64,000 nt of DNA, taken from positions 7,694,955 through 7,758,954 of the forward strand of contig NC_035164.2 of the NCBI RefSeq assembly GCF_001659605.2, read 5' to 3'. This document shows positions 35,590-47,100 of the stretch, in pieces. Every line of letters begins with the position of its first letter. Position 1 is the stretch's first letter. A model generated the notes under the pieces. It had not been told where the DNA came from, did not search any database, and saw nothing but the letters and a program-made list of their open reading frames with translations. A program made the translations under genes and the position numbers. This DNA is from Manihot esculenta. Its lineage: Eukaryota; Streptophyta; Magnoliopsida; Malpighiales; Euphorbiaceae.

Positions 35590-35985
35590 GAAAAGGTAAA
35601 GAGGCACTTGATGACTGCTGAGCCACTAGTACTTGGGTCGTAGTCGAGTCTTTGTATGAGAGTCAATACCAAAACCCACTATGTAAAATGATCCATTAGC
35701 GCACAGCCCTATCCCCAGTCGAGCAGGTCGGGCTGACCAGAGGCCCAGTCCCTCTAACGTGGTAGGGAAGTAGGGGAACAGGCCTAACTATACCACGGTC
35801 CTAACAGCATAAGCGCCGAAAGAGAATTAAATAGCCGCAGGTACGTCCATACGTACAACTCTGCGTGCCACGGATAGCACTGTAGCAGGGCGGCAGTTAT
35901 GTATCACTAGAGGATAAGGGAAAAAGAAAGAATAGAGGAAAAGGGAAAAAGAAAGAAAAGAGGAAAGCGTGAACTAGGCTAAGTT
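35590..35985. other. GC-richer island of unknown origin
   Basis: Roughly 300 bases of balanced composition (for example GTCGAGCAGGTCGGGCTGAC near 35720) interrupt AT-rich DNA. They are followed by a purine-rich direct repeat of AAGGGAAAAAGAAAGAA/AGAGGA at 35928-35968. No ORF, tRNA or known domain was recognised. It begins exactly where the truncated kinase exon ends. Confidence 0.5.
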
Positions 35986-37485
35986 TTTCCACGCACAGAA
36001 ACCCTATTTTCTATTTGGATCTAGGATCATCAATCATAATTCAAGATATTAAAATTAAAAATACGAAAACACTCATAGAATAATACAATAGAATGAAATT
36101 AATAAATCTATGAACTAATTAAGTATTATCAAATTTTAAAAATACTACTTTAAAATATTATAATTATAATAAAACTCAACATTATTATTATATTTACATT
36201 GCATACTATATTAATAAAATAATATATAATAAAATAACAAATGTAATACCTTCTAAATTCTGGCGTCGAAATTTCAAATTTCCGATGAAATCTTCATTAA
36301 AATATAAAATCTTGAGATTAAAAATCTTTAAAAAAAGAATAAAATGGTTTTTTATAAATGAATTTAAAATGAATTTCTAAAGTGTTAAAAAAAATAAGTT
36401 TTAACAAAAATAATTTTCAAACGCTAAAGATGGGTCTTTGGCTTCTAAAGATGGTCTAACCGACCCAACTATAAAAGTGCTCAACTCGAAAATAGAGAGA
36501 AGTTTCTTGATGAGCTCCAACCTCCCTAATACATTCTTATGATTTCATTAATTTATTTCTGCACTTTTTCTCAAATAAATTCCTTGGCTTTTGAAGATTT
36601 AAGATTCCAATCTCTTGAACTTCAAGCTAAAGCCTTCAGCATCTCTTCTCTTCATTTCTTTTGGCTGTTAGAAGACAAACTTCTCTAAAAAGTAGATTTC
36701 CAATCTCTGTACTCACTATTATTCGTAGCTCATACATGGTATTAATGTGTGGGTGAAGGATTTAAAGTAGCATTGCTATTAATTTTAAACTTGAAGGATA
36801 AAAATCTTTTTGACTTGGATTCTAGTAATTGCATGTTGTTTTTCTCTTGTGATGACCTGGAAACTTGAATGGGATCTTCTGTTCTATACCTAAAAGAATT
36901 CATGTTTTGCCTGTGTGTTAGAAGTATGGGTTTTCTTTAGTTTAAACACTTTGATTTCCTATGAACATGTGATTTTATTATATGCATGTTGACCTTTCCT
37001 CTCTTTTTAGTTGCTGTGAGTTTGTGGAAGTGTTGGCAGCCAGATTGGGTTGCTAGATGTTGTGGTTACAAGTGTTTTTGGAGGCTGCTAATTCATAGAA
37101 CAAGCTGTGGGATTTTGGGATAATCCATTCGGCGGCTGAACTTACATTTTTCAGCTACCTCCTTTGGCAGCCTAATGTGATGCTTAACTTGAAGTTTTGA
37201 ATCTGGATCATGGACTTTAGATTGTTGAAAGTCTCTTGTCAAATCTTTTTGAGCATTTCTTCTATGTGTTTTGAGCTTTGTGTTTATGGTTTCTTGGGGT
37301 AGCTTTAGAAATATAAAAGTTTATATTTGATCTCTCATTTAAATCCATCCATGTAGGATTAGGCTTAAGAGATCATTAAGCCCCATAGTGAAGTAACTGC
37401 ATTTCCGGTACAAAGTATATATACAAGAGGTGAGTAGAATTAAACTAAGTTGAATGAAAAATATATTAATCTCTAAAATAATATA
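35986..37485. other. Non-coding region with leader-like text
   Basis: 36000-36420 is AT-rich. 36470-37440 has fewer A/T runs and T/G-rich text with many short stops, ending AAGAGGTGAGTAG; this resembles a retroelement LTR or leader or a non-coding transcript. No gene is called. Confidence 0.4.
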
Positions 37486-38493
37486 AGAAAAAGTACACTT
37501 TAGTTATCTATATTTTCGCATTTTTGCACCTTAGTGATTAAAGTAACTTTCGTTGCATTTCATTTCAGAGTCTGAACTTTTGCACAGTTAGCAATTTAAG
37601 AATTTAGTCCCTAATGGTATTAGATATACTGATGTGGCATGTCGACATCATCACCAGTCTGACATGGCATGCTGACGTCATTGTCATATATGATATGGAA
37701 TGTTGACGTCATCGTCATGTCATTAACTTTTTTTTATGACCTAAATACAAAAATTTAAAAGTACAAGCACTTAAATTACAAATAAAATAAAGGTTCAATC
37801 CTTAACGGTAAAAGTGTGAAATTTTCAAAATGTAGGAAAAAAAAGTTAAGAAAATAAGGAAGAGAGTGAGAAAGGGAGACAAGAGAAAGTAGTGAGATAG
37901 AGAAAGAAAAGGGGGCAATGGAAAAAAAATTCTCTCTCTCTTCTCTTGTATCTATCTACCTACTTTACTTTATTATCTTCTCTTAACATTTATCTATAAA
38001 AATAAATGAGGAATTTTGATAAAAAATACAAAGTAAGATAAAAAGGTACAATAGAAAAGAGAGATATTTTCTCTTTTGCAATGGTCTCTTTCTCCCTCTC
38101 TATCTCACCATATCTCTCTCTCCTCTCCTCTCTCTTCTCTATTTTATTTTATTTTTTATACATTTTAAAAGTTATACATTTTTATCATTAAGAATTGAAA
38201 TTTATTTTATTTACGATTTAAAAACTTGTACTTCTAAATTTTTATACTTAACATAATAAAGGGATAGATTGGTAATATGGTGATGATGTCAGCATTTCAT
38301 GTCATATGACAATGACATCAGCACATCACGTTAAACGTGGCGATAATGTCGGCATGCCATATCAATATATCTAATACCGTTAGCCACTAGATTTTCGAAT
38401 TGATACCATAGCGAAAGTTTAAAACTTTAAGATATAATAAAGTTATTTTAGTTCTTAAAATGCAAAAATACAAATGAATAGTGTACTTTTTCG
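37486..38493. mobile_element. Long-TIR DNA element with 8-bp target duplication, 1.0 kb
   Basis: The ends are inverted repeats about 240 bp long: outer GAAAAAGTACACT, then TTTTGCA, then GGTATTAGATATA(C/T)TGATGTGGCATG and CATCATCACC blocks in both arms. The 8-mer ataatata flanks it at 37478-37485 and 38494-38501. The interior (CT-rich and AG-rich, 37830-38140) is itself near-palindromic and non-coding. It fits a non-autonomous Mutator-like, hAT-like or foldback element; target length favours the 8-9 bp classes. Confidence 0.78.
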
Positions 38494-38501
38494 ATAATAT
38501 A

Positions 38502-40511
38502 TTATTTATTTCTAATAATAAACTTTTTAAAGTAAAAACTAATTAACTCTAAATATTATATTACGTGTTTCTACTGGATTACCCATTTCTCTACTTGAAA
38601 AATTTTCAAAGTTAGTCAGACTAATAAGTGGCAGCATCCAATTGAGTCTAAGATTAAGAAGCTATTAGTTATAAGTAATTTCAAATTACAAAATTATCGT
38701 ATAAATTTTAAGGTTATTGGTTGTGTATATTTTATTTGTAATAATATTAATAGGTAAGTACTAGCAAATTTCTAAAATGATTGACTTTCAGAAAAATGTC
38801 TTAATGTGTTTTACATTGACTTTTTAATATCAATTTTATATTTTAATAAAGAAAAAAAAAGCCTTTTAAACTGTGAAAAATTAATTATAAATTATTTAAT
38901 AACTATTTAAATTTTTTAAAAATAGCTATTTAATCCGTAATACTGTTAATTCTTCGTTTAAAAATTAAAAAAAAAAAATTAAACATTTAACCTCCTAAAA
39001 AATAATTTAACAGTAAAAAAAATCTTTATTGAATAAATAAATTTAATTTTTAAATTTTAGTATCTAGTTTATAAATATACTTATTTATATTTATATTGTT
39101 AATAAATAAAAATAATAATTTTATAAAATAAATATAAATCATATAAATTTATAAATATTTAAATTTAAAATTATTATAAAATATAAAAGAATGATTTACT
39201 TTAAAAAAATCAAATTACCTTTTATTTTTCTTTAATTAAATATCAATTTTAATATTAATATCTCATTTTTTTTTGAAATAATATTAATATCTCATTTAAA
39301 ATTTTTATTAATTTATAAGAAGCTAATTAATATTTTCTAAATAAAACTTAACTATAGAAACTATAAAAATTATTAAAAGTCATTCAAAGCTAATAAAAAA
39401 TTATTAAATATTTTCTCAATTAATTTATAATATTATTTAAATCCTATTAAATATAAAAAAAATTATATTTAAATTTTTAATATATTTTATTATTTTTCTT
39501 ATCTTTATTATATATACATCATATTGAAATAATTGGATTTTTTAAAAAAAACATGTTAAAATTTTTTAAGAGGTTTTTTAATATTAAAATTTATTTAGTT
39601 AATAAGAAAATAAAAAAAATCCTTTATGGTTTTGATTGATGTAAAACATCTTTTAATTTGCTATTTAAATTTAAATGTTAATTTTTCTAAAACTTTTAAA
39701 TAATATTTTATTTATTTTATAAATCTTATAAAATTATTCTATTCATTTATACCAATATAAATTATTTATAAGTTAAATTATTAAAATGTAATATTAAAAT
39801 TATTTATTTAAGAATTTAAATAATTATTATGATATTTATTAAGAGTTTTATTTTTTTATGGAAATTTAACGGTTAGATTTTAGATTTTTTTGGTCATTTT
39901 TAATAATTTAAAGGGTTAAATTGATGGTTTTATTTAAGCGGTATTTAAATTTTGATAAAATTTTAAAGGATCTAAAGAGGTTATTTGCCAATAAAATATA
40001 ATAAAAATTTATAAATACTTAAATTCAAAATTTGTTACAAAAGTCTAAGTGAATAATTCACTTTAAAAACAAAAAAATAAATTAAATTACTTTTTTCCTT
40101 AACTAAATACCAAATTTTAATATTAATATCTCATTTAAAAACTTACAAGTATTATTAAAATATACAAATGTTATTATTAATTATAAATAATATTACATAT
40201 GTAAGATATATAATAAAAGCCATATAAATATATTGAAATTTTAATTTTTATAAGAAACTATTTTCTTAATAAAGCTAATAAAAGTCATGAAAATATAGGC
40301 ATTGCTAACGATAAAAAGTCATTTAAAAGCCAACATTTCAATTAATTTACAACATAATTTAAATCCATATTTATATAAAAAAAATTACATTTAATCTTTT
40401 TATATATTTTATTACTAATTTTATTTAATATAATATAATAATCGGTTAAAATAAGTTATGAGCGGAATAATCATTTATGAACGGACACTTAAATATAGAA
40501 TTACGTGACAA
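38502..40511. other. AT-rich non-coding region
   Basis: No gene. Parts of 38830-40020 share motifs with 40080-40440 and 41100-41620 (ACCTTTTATTTTTCTTTAATTAAAT, TTAAATCC.ATTAAATAT), a dispersed AT-rich repeat. Confidence 0.5.
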
Positions 40512-40690
40512 AAGTCTAGTAAGATGATAATCAATCCCATCAATAGAAAAAGAGACTCATATGCAACATGTAAGAGTCTGGTCAGATGATACTCAATCCC
40601 ATGAAAAAGAGACTCATACGCAACATACAAAAATCTTGTCAGATGATACTCGATCAATAGAAAAAGAGACTCAGACGCAGCAGATCTCGA
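40512..40690. repeat. Tandem repeat, period about 60 bp, three units
   Basis: Three imperfect units of GTC(A/T)(A/G)(G)TCAGATGATACTCAATC followed by GAAAAAGAGACTCATACGCA. A less AT-rich tail to 40800 (CGACTCTTCGCCAAAGACTC) follows. The plus frame 40561-40788 is open but repetitive and has no family match. Confidence 0.7.
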
Positions 40691-40799
40691 CTCTTCGCCA
40701 AAGACTCGCTCTCTTAGCTACAAGGCGAGACTCCATGGAAAGTTACTGTTATAAAACGCAATCCAGCAGATCCCCACTATATCTATAATTACGGGATTC

Positions 40800-42189
40800 C
40801 TTTATCTACTAGCCGGTGCTATTTAGATTTTTAAAAATTTTGATAAATAACTCAATCTTCTTATAATATATAAACTTGTGAATACATAAATTAAAGTACG
40901 GATTTTTATATAATTACATTGAAGTTTAAAATATCTCATTATACTCATCTTTTTTTTCAATTTATTGATTTAAGTATCAGAATGACGGCCATAGATACCA
41001 ATTACCTCACTTTATTTTCTTATAAATTAACCAATTGCAATGCACTCTCATTTTAGTCACATTATTATTTTTATTATATATATTATTATAATAGTCGTAT
41101 TAATGATGTTTTAAAAATATTTAAAGGATATTCTCATATTAAAATTTGATTTTTAGTTAATAAAAAAATAAGAAAGATATATATTATTTATAATTTTAAT
41201 TGAATGTAAATGATCTTTTAATCTATTGTTTAATAAATTTAAATTTTTAAATTTTTAAAATTTTAAAATAATACTTTATTTATTTTATAAATTTTATAAA
41301 ATTATTTTATTCATTTATAATAATATAGATTAACATAGTTTATTTATAAATTTAATTATTAAAATATAATATTAAACTTATTTTTTCAACGGACTTAAAT
41401 GATTATCATGATATTTGTTACTCTCTTTAATATTTTTATTTGGAACATAGACTTTTTGTTGGAACATAGACTATCATGTTATAAGCTTTATCCTGAAGAT
41501 TTTGGACTTTTTAATGTAATTTTTAAAAATTTAAGGGTCTAAATGGATAATTTTAGGGATATAAATTTTGATTAATTACTCAAGGGTTTAAAGAGTTATT
41601 TTTCCTTTTATAAATGTTAGATAAAATATATTTAAATAAATATCTAAAATTCTGAAATTATATCTTAAATATTTTCAATTTTCATAAAAAAAATATTTAT
41701 TTCTCTAATTTCAAATTGTAAATTTATATTTTTATGACTGTAATATCAGAAATTTTTAAACTTTCATCTATAATATTGATAAAAAGAACTTCATGCTATA
41801 AAATGTTATAAAATATAGAGCCTTATAATTTATAATTTACAAATAATCTTAGTTTATATACCCTAGCTAATATAGCCTTGTGTGTCAGAAAAAGGAAGTT
41901 AACATTAATTTTAATTTGTTAAAGTTAGAAATTAAGAAAACTAAAATTATTTTGTTTAAAAGAAATAAAAATTGAGTTTAAACCAGCTTCAACTTTCGCA
42001 AAAAACCATTAGAGGTATTTTTCAGAAAGAAATTAAATCTCTATTTGTCAGGATTTATTTTATAAAAAATGAATTTAAATAAATTTTTATAAAATCATAT
42101 AAGAATTCTTTTTTAAAATAAAAAAAATTAAATTAAAAATTAAAAAAATTATTAAAAAAAAGTCAATTAAATTGAATTCTTGCGCAATT
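40800..42189. other. AT-rich non-coding region
   Basis: No gene is seen. 41180-41620 is a diverged copy of the AT-rich repeat at 39600-39990. Confidence 0.5.
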
Positions 42190-42800
42190 TTTCATTCCAA
42201 ATAGAGGGTAAGCGAATCGAGAGTGACTTCAACTTATGTAGAGTATGGGTTGAAACCGGATTTGCATAGGGTTCTGGCTGAGGAGGAGATTGTTATGGGC
42301 AAAAAATTTTTCGCTTGAGGGTAATCACAGTACCCTTTCTCCATGCTCAGGTATCAGTGAGACGACAAATAAATTTTATGAAACACTCTAGGATTCTGAA
42401 GAACGATGGTGTTGAGATAAGCAGGGCATGGGTAAAGAAGTAGTGGCTGACTATTTTCATTGTTTATTCTCCAATCCTATGGATTCCTATAATACTTTTT
42501 TGCATGTTATTGATTCAAAAGTTTTTTCTGAGGCTATGCCAAGTTTGCTGCTTCTTTTACTGCATAAGAATTTAAAAATGCTATTTTTCAAATGCATCTA
42601 CATAAGACTTATGTCCCATATAGCATGAACCCAGCTTTTTATCCAAATTATTGGAGTAATTTTGGGGATTCAATGGTGCAGAATTCTATTCAATAGCTCC
42701 AAGCAGGTTATTTCCTTGATACTCTTAATGATATTATAATTGTACTTCTGAATGAATTATTACTCCCCACATATGCTGAAGTGATTGCTCATTAGATAAT
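42190..42800 (+). pseudogene. LINE ORF2 fragment (linker and first reverse-transcriptase motifs)
   Basis: Frame-broken text matches the region between endonuclease and reverse transcriptase of plant LINEs. FFHA-like HAQVSVRRQINF is near 42345-42380, then VVADYFHCLFSN near 42440-42475, then GMNPAFYPNYWSNFGDS near 42620-42675. This is the same portion that is absent from the LINE at 25248-30854, though nothing shows it came from that element. Many stops; both ends are truncated. Confidence 0.7.
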
Positions 42801-44146
42801 CTCTCATTTTAAAAAAATACACTAAATATAAGTGAGAAAAATAATTTAAACTTTAACATTCCTGCAACCTTAAAAAATAAAATAAAAGAATAACTCTATT
42901 TTTTAAAACAAAGAGATTAATTAATAATTTTTTTTATAATATAAGAATTAAATAATAATTATATAGTTATATATCTCTGTATGATCAAAAGAAAATAAAT
43001 ATTTTTTTTATAAATTTTTTTTAATTTATTATTTTTTATTATATATTTTTAAAAATTAAGAGATCAACTAATGAATTTTATTATATTATATAGGTTAAAT
43101 AGTAAATTTTATTTTATAAAAAATTTAAAATACAGTTAATATAAAGGAAATAATTAACAAATATTTTTACCTAACTGAAATATCAACTAATGAATTTTTT
43201 ATATTATAAAAATTAAATAATAAAATATTTAAAAATTAAAATTAATAAAATAATTAATTAATAAATTTATTAAAATTTTAAATAGTATTTAATCTATTTT
43301 TTAAAATTAATGAGCTAATTAATAAGTTTTTCATAGTATAAGAATTAAATAGTAATTTTTTTATAATAGTAAAACAAAAATATAATTAATTGAATGAATA
43401 TATATTAAAAATTAAATTTTATTGATAAAAATAAAATTTTAAAATTATTAATAATAATTTAATAAAAATTATAAAGAAATATAATGATTTGATAAAATTT
43501 ATAAAAAAAAAATAATATTTGTAGTTTCAATTTTTCATTTTTTTAATTTTAAAAATACTTTTTAATGAGTAATAAAAATAAAAATAAAACACTGAACATG
43601 TTTTTAAATTTTTTATTAAATAAAAAATAGAAAATCACAATAAAAATGAACGCATTCTTAATTTATATAATTTAATATAATTACTTATTTAATCTTTTTA
43701 TTTTAAATATATATCAATTAATTTATATTTTTTAAATTATTAATTATTTAGTTTCTTTTATAATTATATAATTAATAAGTAGTTATAATTTTAAAATTAT
43801 AGGGATTGAGTAATTATAATTTTAATATTTTAAGGATTAAATAGATAATTGTGTTCTGAAATTGCAGATAAGAGTGATAAGAGCATCTTAGCCATTTCAA
43901 ATACTAACAATGACGCAAATAAACATAAGGATAAAATAGTTAAGAGTTTCCAAAGACATGGATTAGTTAATATATTTTCAAGCTATGGGATTCAATAATG
44001 ATTTGGACTAAATAATAATTTTTATTTTAAAAAACCCACGTACTCAGCCGTTGGTAACCGTCGATAACTGGTCCCAAATCGTTCCATTCAATTTCAAAAG
44101 TTTCTGTGCAAATGCAAGTTTCAGGTATTCTCTCTCACGATCCATC
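42801..44146. other. AT-rich region and GEX2 upstream sequence
   Basis: 42880-43830 is very AT-rich and belongs to the dispersed TTAATTAATAAATTT repeat family. 43860-44146 is the immediate upstream region and presumed leader of GEX2. No sperm-specific element can be assigned with confidence. Confidence 0.5.
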
Positions 44147-47100
44147 ATGGCAATTCGTTATCTCATTCGTATCTTGGGTTTTTTTTCCCTCTTCTTCCCC
44201 GCATTTGAATCTTCAACCTCAGGTACTCATGGAAACCTTTCCTCTCTGATTATCACTTGTTTGAAAAATTCGTGAAAAAATCCTGTAATCTATGGCAGAT
44301 AAAGCAAAAGTTCCAAATTTCGCTTTCAGTTGGTTAAATGACAACAACACATTCCAAGCTGGGGATACTGCAGCCATAAAGATCATAGTACTGGGAGAGT
44401 TTGACAGTAAAGGAAATGCTTCACTTGATAAGAATGCTTTCAATCCTACACTCACAGTGAATGGGAAGAAAGGAAATAGTTCTTTCGTTTCTGGGGTTTT
44501 CCTGGATACTGCAGGGGATACCAGTACCTGGAGAATTACTTTTGCTCCAATCAGAGTTGGGGTCTTTAATGTCTTCATCAATGATGATCCTTTCAAAGTA
44601 TTTGATTCATCTCTCCATTACGAAGCTCTGCCAGGTCCTAAATGCAATCTTTAGCATTTAACTTCTATTTTCGCTTATTTAGATATGTAAGTTAGAACTT
44701 GTTTGAGGAAAAATGTTTTCCCTAGCAATCAATTTGAGCCTGCAATCTATGACAGAAGGATTTTGTTTTGTCTTCCATTTTTATTTTGGCTTTGTGCTCT
44801 ATCTGGGTTTTACTAGTTGTTTTGGATTAAGGGAAGTTAAATTGTTGGTGAAGTGCTATTGATTAATTTAACACTTGGCTTTTGCTCATTATGATAATAC
44901 TCTGCAAATCAACTCTTTGTGAAATCTTATAATCTGCTGTTATATATTGTTCAAGGGCTTGTATAATGTCAAGTATACATAAATGCATACTAACTGAAGT
45001 TGCTATTTCCGATTCAAGGGAAAATTTATCCATCTGTCTGCATAGCGTCATGGATGGGATTTTTAAATGAGTTTGAAGCTGGTGAAAGAGCTACTATTTT
45101 CATTGTTCCTAGAGATGCATTTGGGAATGATGTTTCTTCAACTGGTGAAGAATTAAATTCCTATAATTTTACAGTTAGTGTGCTTTATGCGAATGGTTCC
45201 CTTGCCAATGTTCCAAACATCACTCACGTTGGTTGGAATGAGCTTGGGATTATTAGCATTGAGTTTATTGCAGAAAAAGCTGGAGACCTTTTATTGCATG
45301 TGAAAGGAGGAAAGCAAACCTTGAATGGCTCTCCACTTCCGTTGAAAGTGAATCCAGGTGATTGTGCTGTAGCTAGTCATTTGTTCATAGCTTGTATTAG
45401 AGGGATTCTTTTTGTAAATAAGAGTTATTTTTTTCATGAATTCACCAGTAAATCTTTCTCAAGGTTTTCTTTCTTGAGATATTGAAATTGATGAGGTGTA
45501 TTACAAACTCACAGCACCAACTCAACATTGTCTTGAAGTCCATTCTTGTTAACATGCCACAGACGGTTGCATTATTTCTGTGAATTGGGGTGCTTTCTCA
45601 CTTTGTATCATCAGTTTCTACGTGAACTTTGACTGTGAAGGTTAATTTGTACAAGGGAAGAGAAGGGGAAAAAGGGGAAAACTCATTAGTGTCATATCCA
45701 AATTGTGATGCAGATACAAAATAGCTCCCAAGCCCATGTTGAAAATGTTTCTGTTGATGCTGTTTGACATGAGCTAACATGGAATTTAAGTTTTCTCTTG
45801 TAAAAAGCATGACGTAATTCCCTTTTTCTTTTTGACTCTTTAGAACCGTCTTTTTCCAGGTCCTCTAGACATTTCCAATTGCCTGCCAAAATGGAAGTTT
45901 GAGACAAATGCTTGGCAAATATTTTCCAAAATGGAAATTTTTATACATCAACAAGATCAGTATGGGAACCTTGTTTCTGGACTATATGAATTTGATGCTG
46001 ATATTGTTGAAAGAGAGACAAATCTGACTATACCAGTTGCAGATTTGCACTTTGAAGATGTGGTTCCAGGAATACAGTTATTCTCTTTCAGTCTATTAGA
46101 ACCGGGAAACTTCTTGCTCACTATATCTGATTTGGAGCATAATAGAAGCATCTCCAATATGCCGTTTGCTTATACTGTCTTTATAGGTGTATAACATATC
46201 TGCTAATTATTTTTTTTTGGAAAGTCTAATGATGTTAGTGTTGAGCTCTTGCTTTTATCTACCCTACTCCCTCAATATTTCTTTTCCTTTTCCCTTCTAG
46301 AATGCAACAAATGTTTGGTCTACTAGTTATTGATTATGGCTGTTGCCATTGGAAGGGAGGCCAAATTAAGTTTTGATTCTAGTAGGTGACAAGCAGTGCT
46401 TGATGCTATTGCCTATATATATAATGTAACTATTTCTTTCTGAAATCATCACAATATTAATTATGTTTCAATTTAACAGGTTATTGTGATGGATCAGCCA
46501 GCACTGTCAACGGATCTGGTTTAAATGATTCCATTGCTGGTGAAATTTCACAGTTTTCAGTCTATTTGTTTGACATTTTTCAATATCCTGCTTTCGTTGA
46601 ACTAGGAAGCATTAAAGTGCAGATTGTAAGGGAAAATGATTCCTATTATGTGCAGCCAAGCATTGTTCCAATCATCAATGGTATCTGATATTATAATTTC
46701 TTTCCTTTTGATGAACAATTTTAACAGTGGTTCACAAGGAGGCATGCATCTCTTTCACAGGAAATGGACCTGCTCAAGAACTCAGCCAGACAGAAATTTC
46801 TCCAGCACCATCTGATGTTACAATGAACATTGTAAGTTGTACTTAATTATTTCTTTCAGTCCATTGTTGAGAAATCTGACATTCTTTCCTTCTTCTCTTT
46901 GATTCAGTCTGCTGGACACTTTGAAGTTGCAGCCAGTGTTTTTCATGTGATTTATACTGCTGAGAAGAGTGGGATATATGAAATATATGCATTTTGTGGA
47001 AATATTTTACTGAGTGGTGTTCAATCATTCAGAAAGGAAGTTAAAGCAGGTTAGTCTTATATTTATGTTTTGGGTTAGCCTCACTTTTAATTTACATTTC

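Noticed and set aside
45598..45907. Minus-strand ORFs in GEX2 intron 3
   Set aside because: Overlap the intron and exon 4 in antisense, with no family match.
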